Positions 59,201-64,000 of a DNA stretch of 64,000 nt are shown here, one piece after another. The stretch lies in the NCBI GenBank assembly GCA_900314595.1, contig OMVW01000002.1:1-64000 (forward strand). The letters run 5' to 3'. Source of the DNA: an uncultured Dialister sp. (GTDB lineage: Bacteria; Bacillota; Negativicutes; Veillonellales; Dialisteraceae). Each line of letters starts with the position of its first letter. The stretch's first letter is position 1. Made by a program: the position numbers and the translations under genes. The notes beneath the pieces were generated by a model. The model saw only the letters and a program-made list of their open reading frames with translations. It was not told where the DNA came from and searched no databases.

Positions 59201-60603
59201 CTTTTGACAGCATGTCTCTTATGGCCAATGCCTCGAATAATGTGATCACTATACAGAATGCTCTGATTTCCAGAGATGCTTACAGGGCCAGTATGAAAGG
59301 AACCATGCCGGGGAATATCTTTACCGGCAGTGAAACTGACAAGGCTGTCCCCCTGGATCTGGATATCAATCTGGACGAAGCGGATCTCAATATGCTTGCT
59401 CTTTTCTTCAAACCGGTTACGTCGGCCAGCGGTCCTATTCAGGGACATTTAAAGGTGGCCGGCAGTTATAAAGACCCGTTTCTACTTGGTGGTGTGAGCG
59501 TAAAAGATGGCGAATTTACGCTGCTGACGCTGAATGAAGTTGTGAAACCGGTCAATATGAATATGGAATTTAATGGAAATTCAGCTCATGTAGAAAGCAG
59601 TGCTTCTATAGGTAATGGCGCTGTTACCGCTAATGGAACGGTTTCCTGGGATCATATGAAGATTTCCCAATATAATGGAGATTTCCATATTCATCTACCT
59701 GCTCTGGATTCCCAGTATTATAAAGGGAAAGTAGATGGAGACTTTACTTTGGGCGAAATTGCGGGACTGGAGAGACCGGGAATTGACGGGAATCTGAAGA
59801 TTCAGGATGCGGTAATAGATGTTCCTTTAGCACTACTTAGTGATTCCGATACAACCCCATTGGATATACTGACACGTATCAATATCCAGGTTGGAAATAA
59901 TGTGCGCCTTTATAATTCGGCTCTTTATGATCTTCTTGTGAGAGGAAATATTTCCATGATGGGGCCGCTTTCGGAACCTGTCATGGCTGGACGGGTTAAT
60001 GTAGAGAAAGGTACTGTCAAAATCAATACTTCAGAATTCAAAGTAGATACGGCCAATGCCATCTGGGGGGGTGAGCCGGGGTCTTTCCTTCCTGTTGTTC
60101 ACGCCAAAGCATTTACTAAAGTTGGTCATTATTCCATTACAGCTGAACTGGATGGTCTTCCCGGTGAAATGAAGACCACTTTCCACAGTGAACCGGCATT
60201 GAATGATTCCCAGATTCTTATGCTTCTTGTTTTTCACCAGAATCCGAAATCTGATAACGATGGAGCTATGGAAGGCGCACTTTTCAATGCGGGACTCACT
60301 ATGCTTTTGGGGAACGGGGTACAAGATTTTATGAAAGATAAGATAGGACTTGATCTGATTTCCATAACTTCCAGCCTGACCGATTATTATGACAATGAAA
60401 AGGATAACAATGACAGTTATTATTATCTGAAAATCGGAAAGTATCTTTTTAATGATTTTATGCTTACTGCAACTATGGGGATGAACAATAATGAGACAAG
60501 TTATGGCGCTCATTATGATTTGAACTCGCGAACTGGCATTTCCACGTGGTATAATAATAAACATGACAGTTATATTGGGATTGATTGGAGTTTTAAATTC
60601 TAG
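56215..60603 (+). CDS. tamB: TamB-family (AsmA-like) envelope-spanning protein
   Basis: TamB-like proteins form long beta-helical grooves between the membranes and take part in outer-membrane protein assembly and phospholipid transfer. The 1462-residue protein has an N-terminal anchor (about 8-30, IAAAIFMVLVVIYLLIRPII), a long repeat-rich beta region with repeated GxxSGT-like strands (GNISGTLDQPDGNGTIRA, GGNLTAAVFLSG), and the C-terminal DUF490 domain ending YIGIDWSFKF. The start TTG at 56215 has GGGGAG 6 nt before it; an ATG at 56227 is too far. TamA is not present in view; BamA lies downstream. Confidence 0.93.
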   Translation: MKHSMKWWINTIAAAIFMVLVVIYLLIRPIIVQNLEPVLAEKLGDRVNGTLSWSSIDLDPNLDLSFAYLELKDEKGEDVLKTPSLTVGWSMSSLYNYLLHDDGIATVIRDVTIEKPELSLSQKADGTWNISDILKPSDDSDSGKFTGKVIITKGRALIKTNEAGQFDFTKVEGTFAWDKDAHIDGSLTGAIFDSSFDGRLKYTDSNNLEVNIKTDPIPLKSLQPLIEKLPQFQKKLTPQDGTGSITEAKIWKSDGIVVYRMTGSFNHAALGYENYILADGAAFFNIENNRADVTKISGTVNGQKISGEVHVDLAGEDTPFWGTAALSKVDIAKVVPDYEAKGIVTGDLSFSGTKEHPSVSGDISIVDGAYENLSVEKGKVSFSYDDGSITIPYLEADAAGGHILGHGSYSMDAGLFSIQAFVDHVSMDQIPAGQVLNGLVSGYCQAEGSYKDGILNLVRASANGEALNLDFNGLSAGNLRGFGNYRNGNWDGTLNGQNISYKGVFLNNIAASISEKDGVIDIPYASGISGNGAFFATGSYGGDLMNINVDASDIDMSMFTQLTDEDIAGIASFKGNISGTLDQPDGNGTIRARNGHFRKAAFDTVDGSMALHDGKLNIPLLNVAGASGNHEFSGTIDIHNYDMNIKVKTDKARIENLLSIAGLDYPVTGWISNELTVTGKPENPKVQGDFHAWSGSVMGELFQSISGQYGYDNKKFDLKNCMGYMYDGVIVINGGAEENNLNLTVSMTDIDIERVLPDKGVKGKITLNGLVKGNFDSPDFDGTASSREITIAGNTIRNVSTGVHYKDQIVTVDEGSFHQKKGTFLWKGSYNLSSDALNGYLDFNGWNIRDIMAFFGRPDESVDGLVEGGMKISGTRDSPNVNFRAHILGGHLGNTALGEGNIDFSYMNGALSIRQFSIPVGDGILAAKGSMNSRGDLDIQAAARNMDISWIPQVIGRKDISIGGNLTAAVFLSGNKSAPEADVSVGLDHPKYGDIAFDSMSLMANASNNVITIQNALISRDAYRASMKGTMPGNIFTGSETDKAVPLDLDINLDEADLNMLALFFKPVTSASGPIQGHLKVAGSYKDPFLLGGVSVKDGEFTLLTLNEVVKPVNMNMEFNGNSAHVESSASIGNGAVTANGTVSWDHMKISQYNGDFHIHLPALDSQYYKGKVDGDFTLGEIAGLERPGIDGNLKIQDAVIDVPLALLSDSDTTPLDILTRINIQVGNNVRLYNSALYDLLVRGNISMMGPLSEPVMAGRVNVEKGTVKINTSEFKVDTANAIWGGEPGSFLPVVHAKAFTKVGHYSITAELDGLPGEMKTTFHSEPALNDSQILMLLVFHQNPKSDNDGAMEGALFNAGLTMLLGNGVQDFMKDKIGLDLISITSSLTDYYDNEKDNNDSYYYLKIGKYLFNDFMLTATMGMNNNETSYGAHYDLNSRTGISTWYNNKHDSYIGIDWSFKF

Positions 60604-60612
60604 GAGAGGTAC

Positions 60613-61230
60613 ATGCTGGAAGAATATATGGCTTCTCTTTCTGCAATTCATAAGCTTGGCAGGAAGGAAGAAGCCGACCTGTGGAAACAGTATAAAAAGT
60701 CTGGGCTGATTGAAGCAAGACAGTCTCTTATTGAACATTACCAGCCTCTTGTCTTCGGTGAGGCAATGAAATATTCTCTTCAAGAAGCAGTGACACTGGA
60801 CCTGATTCAGGAGGGGACTGTGGGATTGATGGAAGCTGTCGAAAGGTATAATCCTGATACTGGAGTGGCTTTTTCCCTGTATGCTCTTCATCGGGTTCGT
60901 GGGAGAATGATTGATTTTCTGCAGAAGAATGGCAGAGAACTCCTGCTGGAGGATGGTCAGGAAGAACAAATCTTCTTTTCCAAAGCTGGGCCGGATACGG
61001 CTTTTGAAACAGCTGATAGAAATTCGCTCCATATGAAAGTCAGTCAGGCTGTTGACCGCCTTCCTGTGAGAGAACAAGATGTAATTAGGAGTGTCTATCT
61101 CAAGGAACAGACTGCCCAGGAAACTGCGGATGCTTTGGATGTCAGCACAGCCTATGTTTACAGGTTGGAAAAAAGAGGAATTAGGCGGCTGAGAGGGATG
61201 CTATCCCGGGTGATTCATGACAGAAAATGA
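60613..61230 (+). CDS. sigma-70 family RNA polymerase sigma factor
   Basis: The 205-residue protein is a small alternative sigma factor. Region 2 is seen in SLIEHYQPLVFGEAMKY, LDLIQEGTVGLMEAVERYNP and FSLYALHRVRGRMIDFL; region 4 in LPVREQDVIRSVYLKEQTAQ and ADALDVSTAYVYRLEKRG. It resembles the FliA/WhiG/SigB group more than ECF factors by length and the RGRMIDF segment. No flagellar genes are near, so motility is unlikely. GGAGAGG precedes the start, 9 bp after tamB. Cellular targets are unknown. Confidence 0.9.
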   Translation: MLEEYMASLSAIHKLGRKEEADLWKQYKKSGLIEARQSLIEHYQPLVFGEAMKYSLQEAVTLDLIQEGTVGLMEAVERYNPDTGVAFSLYALHRVRGRMIDFLQKNGRELLLEDGQEEQIFFSKAGPDTAFETADRNSLHMKVSQAVDRLPVREQDVIRSVYLKEQTAQETADALDVSTAYVYRLEKRGIRRLRGMLSRVIHDRK

Positions 61231-61397
61231 TTCTACATTGTGTATTCATTTGAATTTAAAAGATAATTGATGAAAATAGAAGAATTATGTGGTTAACGAC
61301 TGTTCATTTATACTTCTCTTTTTCTGATTATGTAATAATAAAGAAATCACTATGCTCTTTTTGATACGGGCAAAATTCCTTATTATTGGGAGGTATC

Positions 61398-61955
61398 ATG
61401 TCAGGAGATAAGATCAAACGGGTCCGGGCAGTAAGAAAATGGCTTGAAAAAGCCGAAAATTCTTATTCCAGCCACAGGGAAATAACAGGTGAAATAAACT
61501 TGATCATGGCACAGGCGGAAATGCAGCGGCTTCATGAGACAAGAAAAGAGTCCTCGACCAGACGCTGGGGCTTGAGGATTGTTGCTATGATTGCTGCCTT
61601 TGGCATATTTCTGGGAATCAATGCGTTCTGGAATTTACTTAATTCTCCTGTTGAGCCACAACAGAAACCTGTCCAGATTGTTATTAATGAAGTGACTTCG
61701 GCAGAGCCATCTGAGACAATATCTAATTTAGATAAAACAGAGGTGGTCTTGAAGGAGAAAGACAGCTCAAATGTTTATTCTCGCGAGGTATCGTCTGAAA
61801 ACTTACGGGCGGCAGCTTATTCTGAGCCTGTACAGATACGGACAAAGGAGCAGGCTGCAGTTCCATCCCGCTATGTACCTGCACCAGCCTTATCAGATAA
61901 AGAAATTCAAAGTGTTGTTGGAGAGGCAGGAAGGGCCCTACGTGGTCAGGCTTGA
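61398..61955 (+). CDS. single-pass membrane protein of unknown family
   Basis: I do not recognise this 185-residue protein. An N-terminal cytoplasmic stretch of about 55 residues (basic, helical, RAVRKWLEKAENSYSSHREI) is followed by one membrane helix (about 58-78, IVAMIAAFGIFLGINAFWNL) and a ~105-residue Ser/Glu/Pro-rich periplasmic tail. The start at 61398 follows GGGAGGT. It lies 167 bp after the sigma factor and 58 bp before bamA. Topology (cytoplasmic N-terminus, one pass, periplasmic tail) is that of an anti-sigma factor, but no zinc HxxxCxxC motif is visible; a structural envelope role is the alternative. Confidence 0.75.
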   Translation: MSGDKIKRVRAVRKWLEKAENSYSSHREITGEINLIMAQAEMQRLHETRKESSTRRWGLRIVAMIAAFGIFLGINAFWNLLNSPVEPQQKPVQIVINEVTSAEPSETISNLDKTEVVLKEKDSSNVYSREVSSENLRAAAYSEPVQIRTKEQAAVPSRYVPAPALSDKEIQSVVGEAGRALRGQA

Positions 61956-62013
61956 CTTTTAATAAATAAAATTAAGCAGAAGTAAATGCTACTCAAAAAT
62001 TAGGGAGGATTTT

Positions 62014-64000
62014 ATGATTACTTTTGAAAACAAAAAGGCTCTTATCCTGGCAGCAATTTTTACAGCGGTTAGTGGTGCAGGAGCATTGGCCGATAGTCCG
62101 GATATGACATCAGGGCAGGGAAACATGTCTCAGAGTGATATGATCAGCGTAAAGAACGGTCAGGCTGTTGGAACATCCGGTCAGATTTCTGATGAAACTG
62201 AAGCTAAAGTGGAAGATTCTTCACTTCAGGTTCAGCAGTCCCAGCAGACCGTGGCTGTCGGAGATGCATCTTTATATTTAACAAAAGCTGATGACGAAGC
62301 TATTGAAGCACAAGTAGGAAAGACGATTACTTCTGTTGATTTCTCAGGAATTCCCGAATCAGTTAAACCGAAACTTGCTCCATTGCTTCAGAGCAAGCCT
62401 GGTATAAAGATTAGTGAAGAAGGGATTCGCAATGATGTGGCATCTCTTGGATCTACCGGGGTCTTCGCCCAGATTACTCCCGCATTCAATACTGTTAAGG
62501 AAGGTGTGGATGTCATATACCAGCTCGTTTCCAATCCGGTTGTTCATGATGTCGACTTTTCAGGGAATACCGTTTTTACCGGAGATTATCTGAAGTCTAT
62601 CATGAATATTCCACAGGACAGCGTGCTTAATTTTGTTCTTGTTAACCAAAAGTTAAAGGAAATTGAAAATCTCTATCTTAAGCAGGGATATATGCTGGTT
62701 TCCATTCCTAATGTTCAGGTTTCTCCTGATGGGATTCTTCATGTCAACATTTCGGAAGGTACCGTCGAAGATATAGTCCTTGTAGGTAATGAGAAGACAA
62801 AAGATAAGGTCATTACACGTGAACTAAAACTCAAAAAAGGACAGCCATTTAATAAGTTCCTTGCCAGCAGGAGTATGGAAAGATTATACAACCTGGGTTA
62901 TTTTGAAGATGTAAATATGAAACTTCTCCCAGGTAAGGAGAATGAGCATAATGTCATTATTGAAATTGACGTTATCGAACAAAAAACAGGTGTTGTAACG
63001 GTTGGTGCAGGTTACTCCGATTCTGATGGTACCGTTGGTATTATTGAACTTGGCGATACAAACTTCCGTGGAACTGGCGATAAAGTTAATTTCCATTGGG
63101 AATTTGGCGGTGCCGGTGATGGCAAGAACTATACGATTTCTTACACCAGACCCTGGATCAATTCCAATGGCGACTCCCTGGGTGCATCCATTTTCAACCG
63201 TATCTACACCTACGATGATTATGATGCCAAAGGTCATGAAATTGCTGAATACGACAAGAGAAGAAAAGGCTGGAATCTTACCTGGGGTCATGTAAGCAGC
63301 GAATACCGTACCAACTATTTCAATTTTGAATCATCCAAGGAATCCTATGATGATCATGATGGATTTGAATGGGGCGGAGCAGCGGAAGGCAAATTTAATA
63401 ATGCAGAAAAGTATGGCTATACTGCAACAACGGATTCTGATGGTAATACTGTTTCTGCTCGTGAAAATATGAAAAAAGCCTGGCGGAAGGCTATTGATGA
63501 TAACTTCGGAACCACAAACAGCTTTACTTTCACGCATGTATTTGATAATCGTGATAATTACTTCAACGCGAGCCGTGGCAGACGTATTTCTTTCGCCCTC
63601 CAGTATGGCGGCCATGGACTTGGCGGGGATTATGATTTCTATAAATTCACCACAGAAGGCCGCTTCTATAAGGGGCTGGGCAATGGACACATCCTTGCGC
63701 TGCGCTTGATGGGTGGCTATATAGATGGAGACGTGGCATATGGCAACCTCTTTGATCTTGGTGGCTCCAATACACTTCGCGGCTATGAAGATGATCAGTT
63801 CAAAGGCAAGAAGATGTATGCGGCTACGCTGGAATATCGTTTCCCAATTGCCAAGAAAGTTCAGGGTGTACTCTTTACCGATGTCGGCAGTACCTGGGAT
63901 ATTGATGATGGTAAGATTCCGTGGTATGATGACGATGATTCTATAAATTGGTCCGTAGGTGTCGGCCTTCGTCTCCAGACCCCAATCGGACCTATTCGCC
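62014..64000 (+). CDS. bamA: BamA/Omp85 outer-membrane assembly factor, 3' end beyond window
   Basis: BamA inserts beta-barrel proteins into the outer membrane. The open frame runs from ATG 62014 (AGGGAGGA upstream) past the end; 662 codons are visible. It has a signal peptide (about 1-26, GAGALADS), a ~70-residue Gln/Ser-rich linker (QVQQSQQTVAVGD), three apparent POTRA domains (about 95-330; ITSVDFSGIPESV, VHDVDFSGNTVFTGDYL and DIVLVGNEKTKDKVI), and a barrel with the Omp85 motif LRGYED near residue 590. Three POTRAs rather than five is known for Negativicutes. The last visible residues (QTPIGPIR) are typical of the final barrel strands, so only a short piece is missing. Confidence 0.94.
   Translation, partial: MITFENKKALILAAIFTAVSGAGALADSPDMTSGQGNMSQSDMISVKNGQAVGTSGQISDETEAKVEDSSLQVQQSQQTVAVGDASLYLTKADDEAIEAQVGKTITSVDFSGIPESVKPKLAPLLQSKPGIKISEEGIRNDVASLGSTGVFAQITPAFNTVKEGVDVIYQLVSNPVVHDVDFSGNTVFTGDYLKSIMNIPQDSVLNFVLVNQKLKEIENLYLKQGYMLVSIPNVQVSPDGILHVNISEGTVEDIVLVGNEKTKDKVITRELKLKKGQPFNKFLASRSMERLYNLGYFEDVNMKLLPGKENEHNVIIEIDVIEQKTGVVTVGAGYSDSDGTVGIIELGDTNFRGTGDKVNFHWEFGGAGDGKNYTISYTRPWINSNGDSLGASIFNRIYTYDDYDAKGHEIAEYDKRRKGWNLTWGHVSSEYRTNYFNFESSKESYDDHDGFEWGGAAEGKFNNAEKYGYTATTDSDGNTVSARENMKKAWRKAIDDNFGTTNSFTFTHVFDNRDNYFNASRGRRISFALQYGGHGLGGDYDFYKFTTEGRFYKGLGNGHILALRLMGGYIDGDVAYGNLFDLGGSNTLRGYEDDQFKGKKMYAATLEYRFPIAKKVQGVLFTDVGSTWDIDDGKIPWYDDDDSINWSVGVGLRLQTPIGPIR

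Noticed and set aside
60031..61077. A 348-codon minus-strand frame across the end of tamB and the start of the sigma factor gene.
   Set aside because: Both genes beneath it are clear by domain content; the minus frame has no ribosome site and a His/Ile/Ser-rich composition typical of shadows.
60613..61230. Flagellar sigma factor FliA.
   Set aside because: Region 2 is somewhat FliA-like, but no flagellar or chemotaxis gene is in the window and the neighbours are envelope genes.

Overview
The window reads as chromosome of a Gram-negative Firmicute of the class Negativicutes, most like Dialister or a close relative. This is inferred from protein content, not from a database search. Firmicute markers (RNase M5, RNase Y, a T-box leader, YhaO/YhaN, FloA, an IreB-like protein, ComF, RecD2, the murA-mbl pair) sit beside outer-membrane machinery (MlaEFD, TolC, TamB, BamA). 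No rRNA, tRNA, CRISPR array or complete mobile element was seen. Most genes are on the + strand. The minus-strand genes are lgt, a broken cfa, an acyltransferase and an HD-GYP protein.

Layout. 0-5.3 kb: lgt, an orphan response regulator, rnmV-rsmA, and serS behind a T-box. 5.3-6.5 kb: a decayed cyclopropane-fatty-acid synthase gene. 6.8-13 kb: an NfeD/FloA membrane-microdomain operon with two unknown proteins, a PC4-like protein, a CDF metal exporter, an NlpC/P60 endopeptidase and a nitrilase-family amidase. 13-16.7 kb: alaS, ireB-like, ruvX and a DUF1292 gene. 16.7-21 kb: a YhaO/YhaN (SbcCD-like) pair. 22.4-32.4 kb: rpsB-tsf-pyrH-frr-uppS-cdsA-dxr-rseP-ispG-proS, joining translation to isoprenoid and phospholipid synthesis. 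32.4-38.2 kb: chorismate mutase, recD2, comF, a methyltransferase-like protein and a GH18 protein. 38.3-47 kb: HD-GYP, an MBL hydrolase, RNase Y behind a structured leader, htrA-rlmH, a CBS protein and a TrkH/TrkA potassium system. 47-64 kb: murA and an MreB/Mbl homologue, then an envelope block: an exported biotinyl/lipoyl-like protein, an S55 (SpoIVB-type) protease, mlaE-mlaF-mlaD, tolC, tamB, a sigma factor, a single-pass membrane protein and bamA, which runs off the end.

The last block is the most interesting part. MlaD carries a C-terminal beta-rich region ending in Phe, which fits a one-protein bridge from inner to outer membrane, as described for Veillonella. TamB sits next to BamA with no TamA in view. 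A sigma-70 family factor and a single-pass membrane protein lie between them and could form an envelope-sensing regulatory pair. The other prominent signal is the ~176-nt RNA upstream of RNase Y, where a 5' segment can pair with the 5' arm of an intrinsic terminator. Together these suggest a compact, mostly vertically inherited genome with some decay (cfa, a degenerate HD-GYP site) and order left over from a spore-forming ancestor (murA-mbl, S55 protease).
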